A stretch of DNA of 64,000 bases. Origin: Myrica gale (lineage: Eukaryota > Streptophyta > Magnoliopsida > Fagales > Myricaceae). Location: assembly GCA_963930655.1 (NCBI GenBank), contig OZ005610.1, forward strand, positions 22,327,001 to 22,391,000, written 5' to 3'. Shown piece by piece: positions 11,587-22,098 of the stretch. Within the stretch, counting starts at the first letter, position 1, and each line of letters begins with the position of its first letter. Below the pieces are notes generated by a model. The model was given only the letters and a program-made list of their open reading frames with translations, did not search any database and was not told the origin of the DNA. The translations under genes were made by a program, and so were the position numbers.

Positions 11587-14500
11587 TAGGGGTAGGTACC
11601 GATATTACCTGAAATTTCTGTTCCGGTATCGCTAAGAACTGGATGTCTATTTTGACAATCAATTTCGTTTTGTCCATTATCGAAATTTCGGTAATCTCGA
11701 TAACGGATGTTGGAATTCTGACAGCTGAAAATGAGCTAATTTTGAGTCCGTTTTGGGATCAAAACTTTAACTTTTCAGGCTTAATTTTTTTGGGCTTCTG
11801 ATCGTAGGCCTATTTCGGCAATGAAATATGAGCTTAATTTTTTAGGTTAATTTTTAAAGATGAATGTTAGATCCAAAATGGCAAAATTTAGTTAGATATT
11901 AATGTTGTATTGGATGTTGAATCGAATACTTTTTTATTCATTTACATATTACAATTCTATAATGTCAATTGCATTTTATTAATAAATCACATACATAGAT
12001 TAATGATACAAAATTGTAAATAACAAATTTAAAAATTATGAATAAACATACAAATAAAATCTACAAATAACAAAAATTTACATTCTGAAAAAAAACTACA
12101 AATAATGCAAATTTACATTCTAAAAAGTCTACAAATATTACAAATTGGATAGTTGAACTGAATGGAATAAAATGTTGGTCATTTAATTAAAACATCACTA
12201 TCATATGATTATGGTAGTGTTAGTTTTGTATGATCTTTTTATTTATGTCCATGATATTTAATGACCAACTACAAAAGATTGGTCACTAATAACTAAACTA
12301 ATTGAAATTTTAACTAATACATAACATAACACCTAATTGATTACTTTCCATTTTCCAAAACAATGAAACGTCACCATATCAAAATGATCAACTTTACAAA
12401 ATAATGAAAATTATGATATGTGCACAACACCATGTCCATCATTAAAAAAAAAATCAAAATCCAAAAAATTAATTTTTTACGTTTATTGCATACTCATAGT
12501 TAAATAAATAACAAAATAAAACACACCAACAAAACTCAAATTACTAATTATCAATCAATCTCATTATATAAGATTTTAAATCTAACAATTATTATTCTAA
12601 TATTATGGGCGTTTTGCTTGAAAGCAAAAAATAATACACTAATATTGTATTTTGTACACTATATAATAATATTTATATTCATACTGTTAAAGTATAGAAT
12701 AATAAAACTTATATTATAATACTCATATTGTATCAATGTATTTTGTAACAAATAAAATGAAAAGCAATAGCTCTCTTTAATCGTTCACGTCAAGAGTCGC
12801 GTTATCCGTGTTGGAGACCGAGATAATAGACATCAATTGTGTGGGGTTATTAGTCATGTCTGGAAACAAAGAGTATTTAGAAGAAAAGAATATTTAAAAA
12901 AAAAAACATGTAACAATTAAAATAAACTAAACGAAGAAAGAAAGCATTACATCTTTCCACATTATAACTTTCCAAATATTTTGTTCCATCAACAATCTCA
13001 GGTTCACTTTCAGCATCATCATGAATGTTCACATATTGCAATCAATTCTGAGCACATGTAAGACCCTCCACTGTTTTCGGAGACAAAAAGCTTCGAAAAG
13101 CATCCAATACGCATCCTCATATGCTGAAGATTGATTCAGATGTCACGGTTGTAATGGGGATAACAAGTACAACTCGAGCAATCCGAGTAAGTATAGTGAA
13201 CTTAAATTGATTCACTTTCCACCAAGTCGGAATATCAAAATCCTCAATCTTAGGTTGAGGAGGCTCCATCAAATATCTATTCATCTCATATGTGGTTTCT
13301 ATGACATCATTTTCCTCCATGAAAGACATATATTCATTCCATATGCGTTCTTCTGTAGCACTTGTACCAGAACTAGAACCACCAGCTTCACTTGTTGTCC
13401 CTTGACGCCTTGAAGTATTATCATAACCAACAACAACATTATACTCCATAAACAATCGATCTAATGTAGTTTTAACCAAATCACTCATCGCTCGACCCTC
13501 CTCCTTGTCCAATGTCTTAGAGAACCAAAAACACAACCAACCCAACTTCAATTGGGGATCAAGTGCTGCTGCCACAAATAATAGTATATTTACATCTTTC
13601 AGATTACCCCAATATTTATCATATTTTACTTGCATCCTCATCGTCATATCCACCAACAAAGCATCTTCACTTCGAGCAAACTCCTTCAATTGGTTGTGAA
13701 TCAAAACCAATTGCGTACAAAACAGGTTTGCAGTAACCAGTCTTCGAAGCAGATATCTTCAATGTGACATCATAAAACAACTTCAAAAAGTTTATAAAAT
13801 GCCTCACACACACCTAATCCTCTATAGTTGAAGGCTATAATCCCTTGTTTATAAAAAAAAAGGTTTGTGATTTGGTATGAATTACTTGTGTATCATATTT
13901 GCTGAATTTGAGTGTATAATTTAAAAGATGGAACAAATAAACTTTGATGATTTGGGTACCTCTACTAGTGGTACTATTTTGAATGATTTGGATTTTGGAC
14001 ATCATGTGAGTAATATCTTACTTCTAATATTGCACTTATTTGTTTCTCTTTTTATCTTATTTATAGCCTTTAAGTTATAACAGTAATTCATTGTCTACAC
14101 TACAAGATGGAAAGCATTGCATTTTTTTTAGAATTGGAATGATATTTTGCTTACTTGGCCTTTCCATATATTCGCATGGGGTTGTTTAATTTAATTTGTT
14201 TTATTTGTTAGTTTGTAGAGATGACTTTGTGTTGTTTTTTATTTCTGTTAATTAGAATTTAGAAGTGTAGAAGACCTTGTAAGTTGTATGTTTGGTTCGA
14301 TTGTCATGTGATTTATAGTTAGTAGTTATATACTTATATAATATATTAGAATGTGGTAATTTAGTTATAACTTATTTACTTATATTTGAACGGGTTTTTT
14401 TTGGGTCGATTAGATTATATACATATATTATATATACTCTATTTTTTACAGGACATTGTGCAATACTGCAATATGCCAAATATTATATAAATCTGAATTG

Positions 14501-15298
14501 TGCAATCTGAAATTGTATTCTGTCTACTTTTTACCGTATACGAAATGGGCCCAAGCTAAATAAGGCTGAAATAATAGGTATATTCAAGCTCTATTTGAAT
14601 ATATGGGAAAAAAATATAAAAGCAGTATATTACAAAGCTTAAAACAGCCTCAAATCAATCTTGGCCCAACTCGGAAAAATGACCCAATTCGAATATGTGC
14701 AAAAAAAAAATAAAAAGCCCATTACAGAGGCCTAAATCAGTCTTGACCCGACTCCGAATCCGATCTGATATCCTGCCCGAATCTGAATCCACCGACTGGG
14801 CCGGATATATAGGTATTTTGGATCGGATTTGGATCGAAAATCCGGTATCCGAAATTTTCAGATTCAAATATGGGTCTTCCAAATCTGAAAATTTTGGTGC
14901 ACACCCCTAGGCGTCACGGGAGAGGGAGTAAGATTGAGAATGAGGCAGACAGCAACCAAGACCAGAGAGAGACTGAGAGAGAGCTGAGGCTTGAGAGAGA
15001 AAGAGAGAGAGTTGCGAAATTCGAATGAGGGGGAGAAGGAGAATAACAGGGGTCGGGGAGGGTTTTGAAAAAAAAAAACTCTAGGACCAAAAAGCACAGT
15101 TTTGCTCATGTCCAAAACTGTGCGTTTTTTGTTTTAAAAAAAAGTACTGGAGTTACGCCTTGTTTCAGCGGTATTACTGGTACCAGTACTTAGAGATATC
15201 CTATACTGGTTCCGGCTCCGATTTCGGGCGATATCTTGTATGCGGAACCTGTACCGGAACCAGAATTCCTGTACCGGCGGAAGTTTTGCCCACCCCTA
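11587..15298. mobile_element. hAT-type element with nested fragments, about 3.7 kb
   Basis: The left end starts TAGGGGTAGGTACC at 11587 and the right end reads TGCCCACCCCTA up to 15298, an imperfect inverted repeat. The flanks are ATGCAACC at 11579-11586 and ATGCAGCC at 15299-15306, an 8-bp target duplication with one difference. Inside are a minus-strand hAT transposase remnant (12950-13710), a plus-strand stretch at 13928-14000 encoding a transposase N-terminus (MEQINFDDLGTSTSGT) that is repeated at 49324, and a second terminus at about 14905-14911. The interior is therefore a nest or a recombinant of related elements rather than one clean copy. Confidence 0.6.
12950..13710 (-). pseudogene. 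hAT transposase, C-terminal remnant
   Basis: A frame of 197 residues (13117-13710) ends with DIPTWWKVNQFKF, ARVVLVIPITTVTSESIFS, the hAT dimerisation (hATC) region of the RICESLEEPER/BED-finger type. A frameshift follows near 13117. The coding sense then continues leftward in another frame with SPKTVEGL and CAQN, then VNIHDDAESEPEIVDGTKYL, to about 12955. The N-terminal BED finger and the RNase H-like catalytic core are absent. The copy cannot make an active transposase. Confidence 0.85.
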
Positions 15299-15460
15299 AT
15301 GCAGCCCGGAGTTTGGACAGAATAACGGGGCACATTATTGAACAAAAAAAAACTTTTTTCTTATCAAATTATTTATTATTATTATTATTATAAATATAAA
15401 AAAATTCATTTATATCATCTCTTTATTTTTTCACCGATTCTCATCAACCAAAATTTTGAC

Positions 15461-17123
15461 CAAAGGCGGAAGGAGGGGGAGCGAAGGGTGGTGGCCGACA
15501 CTCATCGCTCCAAAAAAAAATTATATGTATATATTTTTTTAATAGAAGATGGCCTGAGCCCGATACCCATGAGCCTAGACCAATTTTATATGATACCCAT
15601 AGGCCCTGAACGGCCCAGGCCCAGGCCCAGACCCTTTTTTATTTTTTTTTATAAGCAGAGTGAAACGACACCGTTTCACTCTGCTTTAAAAAAAAATTCA
15701 ACTTAATAATACTTTTCGCCACAATCACTAAAATCGCTAGAGCCTTTTGCTGTCCCCGCTACTGAGAGAGAAAAACCCCCGTTCGCTTCTCTTTTCAACA
15801 AATCTTTCATCCTCTTGTCCCTCTCGCTCATTCTCCGGTGTCTGTCCTCAGAGCATTGCCATTGCCGGAACAACAAGGACTAGAAAGGATGTGAAACAAA
15901 GAGACTGTGTCATCCTCGCCGCCAGACCAAAGCCGAGTTTTCGGTGTCCGAACAGTTCCGCGCATAGTGGTTCTGTTATGCCCAAGAGTCCAAGACTCCA
16001 CCAATTTCATCCATTTCGGGCAAGTATTCTATTTTCTGATCTCTGTTTTCAGTATTGCAATGATTTTTTGTTACATTCCCCTTCTCTCCCTCACACTTGG
16101 GTTGGTAGCAAAATTGTTTTCTTTTTTTGCTGCACATCTGATTTTTGGTGGTTCTCAACGGGGGTTAGCACTGAGTTTCAGTCATTAAGGGACTTAGACT
16201 CCATTTCTCTCTCCCTTCGATTTGACTTGCTATTTGTCTAAAACGATGGCTCGCTGGTAGATTTAAAGGTAAATCCCCCATTAGCAATTTTTTTTTTTGA
16301 ATTTTGTTTGCTGCTACTGTTTATTTTCTGATGAGAGTCAAATTTGAGGTTGCTTTCCCTAATATGTTATTGATTTTGATTTTCAAATTCCTTACGTGTA
16401 GATTTATTTGACTCCCAGATAGCTAGTTAAAGTTTTATTTGTCTTTTCTACTTTTCATGTCCGTCTCATGGAGCAACACAAAAGGTACAAACCTTTGGAC
16501 GGGTTCAATGGACTTCTGCATGATTGTTGATAGAAAACCTGCCCAATTAGGTGTTGGTCGTTCGAGACTCAATTTCTAAGTTTGTTTAGTTAAATTTAGA
16601 AAATAGAGCCAGGAACAAGGTGACCTATGGTTGGTTATTTGTGAGCAAATAGCACGTCGGCTCATGTTTTAGTAATGCACTACTGATTGGAAATATTTAT
16701 CTGTAAGAATGTGGCAGGTAGGAGTTTTAAGTAATTGCAATTTTCCTTCTGCTGTATATTTGCCTACAGTATGTCACCTAGACACGTGCAGTGTGCCTAT
16801 TTAGTGTGAATTCTAGTCGTTCTGAAATGTGCAGTGTGCCTATTTGGAATGTGCAGGTAGATTTGACTATTACTCCTTGCTACAACTCTAAGTTGTTTGC
16901 TTTCAGTTGTGGTGTTCATATATAGGTAGTATTAGTTTGAGGGTCACTGTTCTCATTTTCAGTTGTTTGCTTTCAGTTGTGGTGTTTAATATTTTTATGT
17001 TTTTCGTCTTTAATTTTCGTTATTGTAATTTTAAGACAATTTTTGTATTATGAAGGATTTTTTTTTTGTCATTTCGCCTTTAAAGTTCGACACCCTTGAA
17101 TATTAATCCTGGTTCCGCCACTG
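15461..17123. mobile_element. hAT element with perfect 8-bp target duplication
   Basis: The left end reads CAAAGGCGGAAGGAGG and the right end TCCTGGTTCCGCCACTG, an imperfect inverted repeat. ATTTTGAC occurs at 15453-15460 and again at 17124-17131. The last 100 bases match the last 100 bases of the element at 37210-38988, so both belong to one family. I find no transposase inside. A 164-residue frame at 15747-16241 has no recognisable domain and is probably not a gene. A local direct repeat lies at about 16890-16985. Confidence 0.8.
15653..15686. repeat. Perfect 15-bp hairpin with ACAC loop
   Basis: AAGCAGAGTGAAACG at 15653-15667 is followed by ACAC and then the exact reverse complement at 15672-15686. 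The centre AAACGACACCGTTT resembles a palindromic core often seen in plant repeats. It lies inside the hAT element at 15461-17123. Confidence 0.85.
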
Positions 17124-17479
17124 ATTTTGACCACCCAAAATTTTGTCCAGAAACACCACCAGGTGAAGTTTCAGCCTAACTTTGCCCAAAGCTCATCATG
17201 TCTGAAGCTAATCTGTTGTCCAAACCCAATGGACTATTATAACTCGTTTTCAATGGGGGAAGAAAAGGGAAAATGGTAAGATTTAATCATTTCCTATCCT
17301 TTCCAATTTGCCGTTTGAATTCAATTCCATAAAAGAGAGACACAATATATAAGTCTTACATGCTGCCGTGTATATATTATGGCAAGAAGTTCATTAAACT
17401 TGTTCATTTATGGTTAGAATAAACTTAAATTAATGCTTACTCAATTTACACTACAATGTGAAGTATCAAAGAAGATAAC

Positions 17480-17827
17480 TTAAATAGTACTGTAGTCTCG
17501 ATCAGGGAAGGAGCTAATGATCTGTATTTGCATTCTTCTCAGGTCAACAGCAAACTCCATTGCCTCGTTCGTGGCAGCTAGAGCATCTGCCAATGCCTCC
17601 TCCAGCTCCTCGTTCACTAAATAATGCTCGGATATTTGGATTAGCATCCGGTCATGTCGTTCTTGGAACCTTGTTACTCTTTCTTCAGCATCCGCCAATG
17701 CCTCCTCCAGCTCCTCGTTCTCTCTCGTGATTTGCTGCCTTTGCCATCTCTTCAAGCTAGACGCGCAGAAGAATAACGAGGCGGAGAAACCCACTAGGGA
17801 CAAAATGACGCAGCCGCAATCCATCAA
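17480..17827 (-). CDS. Small membrane-anchored coiled-coil protein
   Basis: A single-exon frame of 115 residues that I cannot assign to a named family. Residues 5-24 form a hydrophobic segment (CGCVILSLVGFSASLFFCAS) followed by basic KRWQRQQ, which suggests an N-terminal membrane anchor. Residues about 35-105 are charged and helical, with the segment NEELEEALADA occurring twice, 35 residues apart. The DNA of the two copies (17583 and 17688) is almost identical over about 33 bases, so the repeat arose by recent duplication or is under strong constraint. It lies just outside a hAT element and has no obvious partner gene. It could be a real small gene or a chance frame; the anchor plus coiled-coil design favours a gene. 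Confidence 0.5.
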   Translation of the reverse strand: MMDCGCVILSLVGFSASLFFCASSLKRWQRQQITRENEELEEALADAEERVTRFQERHDRMLIQISEHYLVNEELEEALADALAATNEAMEFAVDLRRMQIQIISSFPDRDYSTI

Positions 17828-18907
17828 CTTTTGGTTGCTAATTAAGAAGATATGAAAGAATGGGAGGAGGGGATATAGAACTATGGCTTCGTATGCCTTG
17901 CTTTGATTAGGAGGCTAGATGTTACTTTTCGTGTTACTTTCTCTCGCTTCCGATACGTTGGAGCATATGGGGTTGCTTTCCGGACATTTTCGTGTCTCAC
18001 CATCAAGAAAGTTCCTAGTGTTTCCCTCCTGATTTGCAAGGTACTTAGCAAACCCTACCTCCGCCTCTCTCTCACAAGAATGGTCTTTTTTTGTCCTCTC
18101 ATGAATGCCGAAAGGCTTGCATTACAAGGTTAGATCTACAACTAGGAAAACAAGAAAATCTCACCTATGATTCAATTTTAACCAGGCTTCTAATGAAAAC
18201 TAACGGGATCTTGAAAAAAAGTCGTAAAACCACATGTTTTATGTTGGGCATAATGAGCAGTGGCAGGCGACAACTATCGGAACCACTGGGATGCAAGGCA
18301 TTTAAGCGCCGACAACCTGATACAAAAAAGCGCACTGAGAGGTTGGTACAACCTAAATAAAAAATTACAAGGCCAAAAAAAGGCCAAAACAACAAATAAA
18401 ACATAAATTCGAGTCCAAAAATCAGAAAATCATAAAAAACGGTTGGAGGAGTGTGTGATCCCACGTGTGGCCGAAAAAGCATTGCTTGGAAGGGTTTGAG
18501 TCGCCAGAAGCCGCTAAAGTCATCCAAGTTGCGTGCGCAACCTCAAATCACCGAAATAGCCCGATTCGACGAAATAAGGTCAGGCACATGAGATCCACAT
18601 GTCGTCCGACCAACGCGGAGTAAGAGCCTTTGAGGTCGTTAGAAGGAGTATAATCCATCTGGCTATATCATGTAATCCGAAGACCTTCAGAGACACTAAG
18701 ATCTAGCCGCCAACAACAAAAACAAGCCAATAAATGAGAAAACGGTGATATTTGATCACAGAGGTGACCATAACAGGGATGGGATGAACCATTGATATGT
18801 GAAGTGGCGATTAGTTCGTCTTGTCTATTTGAGCTAATTGTTGAGTAATTTTCTTAATGCGCATTTGAATAGAAAATATATAAATTCTTGATGTTTAGTG
18901 TTTTTTT
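17828..18907. other. Intergenic DNA with possible retroposon remnant
   Basis: No gene is supported. The stretch 18160-18730 is richer in GC than its surroundings and keeps a 120-residue open frame on the minus strand without recognisable domains. It may be part of an old LINE-like retroposon, but I see neither reverse transcriptase motifs nor target duplications. Confidence 0.35.
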
Positions 18908-19490
18908 GGCTAAAATGCTCCGTACGTCCCTGGGGTATGACCCTTTCCCAACTTAGTCCTTAGGGTATGAATTTCCCTTAAAAAATCCCTGCGGTTTGGC
19001 CCTATTCTCCGAAGAGTCCTGCCGTCAACTAAATGAACGGAAATGCAGACGTGGCTGACGGCGCACACGTGGAAACTGACATGCAGATTACCAACCAATA
19101 GCAGTGTGACACGTGTCAGTGAATAAAAAATAAAATTTTTTTTAAAAAAAAATTAAAAATAATAAAAAAAAAGGACAAGGGGGGAAGGATCGGCTTGTCT
19201 CTTTTTTTTTTTAATTATAAAAATATTTTTTATTAAATTTTAATTTTTTTTAAAAAAAAATCTTTTATTTTTTATTCACTTACACGTGTCACACTGCTAT
19301 TGGTTGGTAATCTGCATGTCAGTTTCCACGTGTGCGCCGTCAGCCACGTCTGCATTTCCGTCCATTTAGTTGACGGCAGGACTCTTCGGGGAATAGAGTC
19401 AAACCGCAGGAATTTTTTAAGGAAAATTCATACCCTAAGGACTAAGTTAGGAAAGGGTCATACCCCAAGGACGTACGAAGCATTTTAGCC
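18908..19490. mobile_element. Foldback (Mutator-like) element
   Basis: 583 bp consisting of two long inverted arms of about 220 bp around a short core. The left arm begins GGCTAAAATGCTCCGTACG and the right arm ends CGTACGAAGCATTTTAGCC. The arms are so alike that both encode the same spurious 62-residue frame. The core at about 19170-19200 is a small GC-rich patch. No clean target duplication is visible. Long arms and the absence of coding sequence suit a non-autonomous Mutator-like foldback element. Confidence 0.85.
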
Positions 19491-19678
19491 TTAATGATCG
19501 AATTCTTATATCTAATTTTTGTTGCAAAAATGTTTCTGGGAACGGATAGATGGTGAAAGCAACACGTGTTCAGGAGCAAAGCCACGATTGTTTAAGCACC
19601 TGCTGTCATGCTCTCGGTCTGCAATTGGTTGATAAAAAGGCCAGCACTGTAGCAAGTAGCAAAAGCGATAATAACAAC

Positions 19679-19749
19679 TGCGCATCCGGGGAATCGAACC
19701 CCGGTCAGTACCGTGGGAGGGTACTATGATACCACTACACTAGATGCGC
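19679..19749 (-). tRNA. tRNA-Gly (anticodon CCC)
   Basis: Read on the minus strand the sequence folds into a complete cloverleaf of 71 bases. The acceptor stem GCGCATC (19743-19749) pairs with GATGCGC (19680-19686), and A at 19679 is the discriminator base. The anticodon arm is GTACC-CTCCCAC-GGTAC with anticodon CCC. The T arm contains GGTTCGATTCC. Box A (GTGTAGTGG) and box B match the RNA polymerase III internal promoter. A T run just downstream is weak. No intron is present and the CCA end is not encoded, as expected for a plant nuclear tRNA gene. Confidence 0.95.
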
Positions 19750-22098
19750 TTTTGTTTACCTCCTAATTACTATCTTTATATTAATAACGTGTATTTTCAG
19801 AAAAAAGAAACCGACCACTACTTTGACCAGGTTAGCATTCTCTGACTGCTGTTAGCATGTCAAATATTATCCTTAAATTTTATCCATGTCACGGCCACAA
19901 GGTTTTAGATTTCAAATTTTTTTGATACAAATAACTAAAACCACGTCATAAGTTCAACAAATACATAATTTAGTGATTCAGATTTTGTCATTTTTCACGG
20001 GTACTGTTTGTTTACAAAATTTTGGCTTGAAAAAGTAAAAATAGAGATGATTTGAGTGATTTTTTTTTATATTTATCGTAATGAAAATAGATGATTTGAT
20101 GGAATAGATAAATTAATTCGTAGTTATTTTGTTATGCTTCTTTTTACCATAATTTTGGGATACAAACATCATCCAAATCCACTTGAAAACCTAGTTCCAA
20201 CGTTGCTTGCGGGAGTGGTTGATTCTCACAAGGAAATTTGGCCCAAGTGAAAAGCTAGAGAGAAGGAGAGAGTTTGGCTATGAAAAGTCATTTTACTTGA
20301 TTATTTCTTACCCCCTTCATGCAAATCATATGTTGAAAGAAACTTGTGCTTTGCAGATATTCGTTTTAAGATCCAATTTCAGTTTTTATTTTGGTACTTG
20401 TGCCCTATGATATGCCAAAATCAGAATTTTTAGCTCCTTAATGCTTGAGCGAGATGGTTAAGGGGTCAAAGTTATCAAATGTTAGAACCTAAGTCAAATC
20501 TCTATCACAAAATTCATGCGACTTAGCTGATACATGCGCGAGGGTTCATTGCATACATTGTCCGAGGCGTTATCTCTAGTGCGTTAAAACTAAGAGGACG
20601 TTCGGTTACAAAAAAATCCTTAGGATTTTTTGAATTCTCACAATACAAAAAATTCTACAACCAAACATCATTTTTAACGCCACATAAAAATAACTATAAC
20701 ACGCATACCAATAAAGTTAACTTCACCTAAAAATTCTCAAAACACAAAAAAATCTCAAAAAACACAACAACAGAACAACCTCTAAGTCAAGTGCGTTCGA
20801 GCACAATATACATGAAATGGCCCTGAAATTCATCATTTTTTCCAAAAAACAAATCAATAGAATTTCTACAAAAAAATTTATCTAATAAGTGATCATACAA
20901 GAAGAACCTAACACAAAATATATATATATAAAAATACATAATGGTGGGAGGATCATCACTTTGACAATTAAAAATAAACAAATGCATCTACTACAATTTT
21001 AAAAATCGGATTTTTAGAGATTATGGAGGCAACAAACATGTTCTCTAATGAAATATTTATTTTATCATATACATTTGTTTTAACGTTAAACAATATAATT
21101 CAAATAATAAAATATATCTCTTTCTATCATATTAAGCTTTTAAAATAAGTATTAGATTCACGTGATATCAAAGTGATGATTATGAGTTTAAAACATGAGT
21201 CCACACTTCATCACATTTTAATTAAATACGTTTGAACATACCAATTAAAAGTAAGTCCAGCCCACATTTTAAGGAGTATTAAATAATATAATTTAAATAA
21301 TAAAATAAATTTCTTCCCAAAGCATAATTCAAACTTAATATTCTATTATTATATCCGGAAATAGCTTTTTGTTTTTCCACGAAGCCAATTTGGAGGAATT
21401 CCTAAATGCCTTTAATCTAACAATTCTTTATTCCTTGTAAATCTAAAAACTAAGACACCTAATTGGATACCATCCCTTCTTATGGTTCACCTTTCAATTT
21501 CTAATGTCATAAATGTGCTTTCTTTATTAAACTTTTACCCTCAATCGTCGATTAAAATGCAGATGCGATGGACAAAAAAAAACCCTCCCATTTTTATGCA
21601 GAAGATGCTATTACTTCGGATCACAATGTAAAACGGCGTGTACCCAAATGATTGTCTAGCCAGAGATAGATTTCACATTGAGAGGAACAAAGAACTACAT
21701 ACATTTCCAATAGTAGCAGCAACTCCAAACATAGCAGCTCTAGCAGCCATTTATTTTATTACTTCTAACGTCTTGGGTTGAGAATTCTTATCACTCTTTA
21801 TTAACCATTTTGCATTATAAATCCTTTGCTGTCTTTCCTCTTGTTATCTTGACCACCCTCACTTGTTTAATCAAACAAAACGACAGGCAAGCTGGGTTCT
21901 TTACAAGTGTTGTTCTCACTGGACTGTCACCTAATTAGAGAAAGGGCTACCAATCGAGGAAATGTAGCAGATTTATTGCTTACTAGTTAAGACATCATAA
22001 TTCATAAGTATAGTTTAACCTTATAAAGGATTCGTACTCCAAAAATTGTACCGCAAAATAGAATCAGAAAAATTCCAAAAATATAAATGAAGAATTAC
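19750..22098. other. AT-rich intergenic DNA with MITE-like and SINE-like pieces
   Basis: No gene is supported. At about 20003-20175 and 20595-20780 lie AT-rich repeats with inverted GTTTG-type ends, like others in the window. At about 20437-20520 a tRNA-like stretch (GAGCGAGATGGTTAAGG followed by GTCAAATCTC) resembles boxes A and B of a tRNA-derived SINE. The region 21300-22090 lies downstream of the RecQ gene and holds none of the C-terminal exons expected there. Confidence 0.45.

Noticed and set aside
15747..16241. A 164-residue plus-strand frame as a gene
   Set aside because: It lies wholly inside a hAT element, is low in recognisable features and overlaps other frames of similar length.
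18910..19488. A pair of identical 62-residue proteins on opposite strands
   Set aside because: They are produced by the inverted arms of the foldback element and have no protein features.
21690..21755. Short minus-strand frame beginning MAARAAMFGVAATIGNV
   Set aside because: It stops after 24 residues, has no splice-compatible continuation that I can see, and lies in AT-rich repeat DNA.
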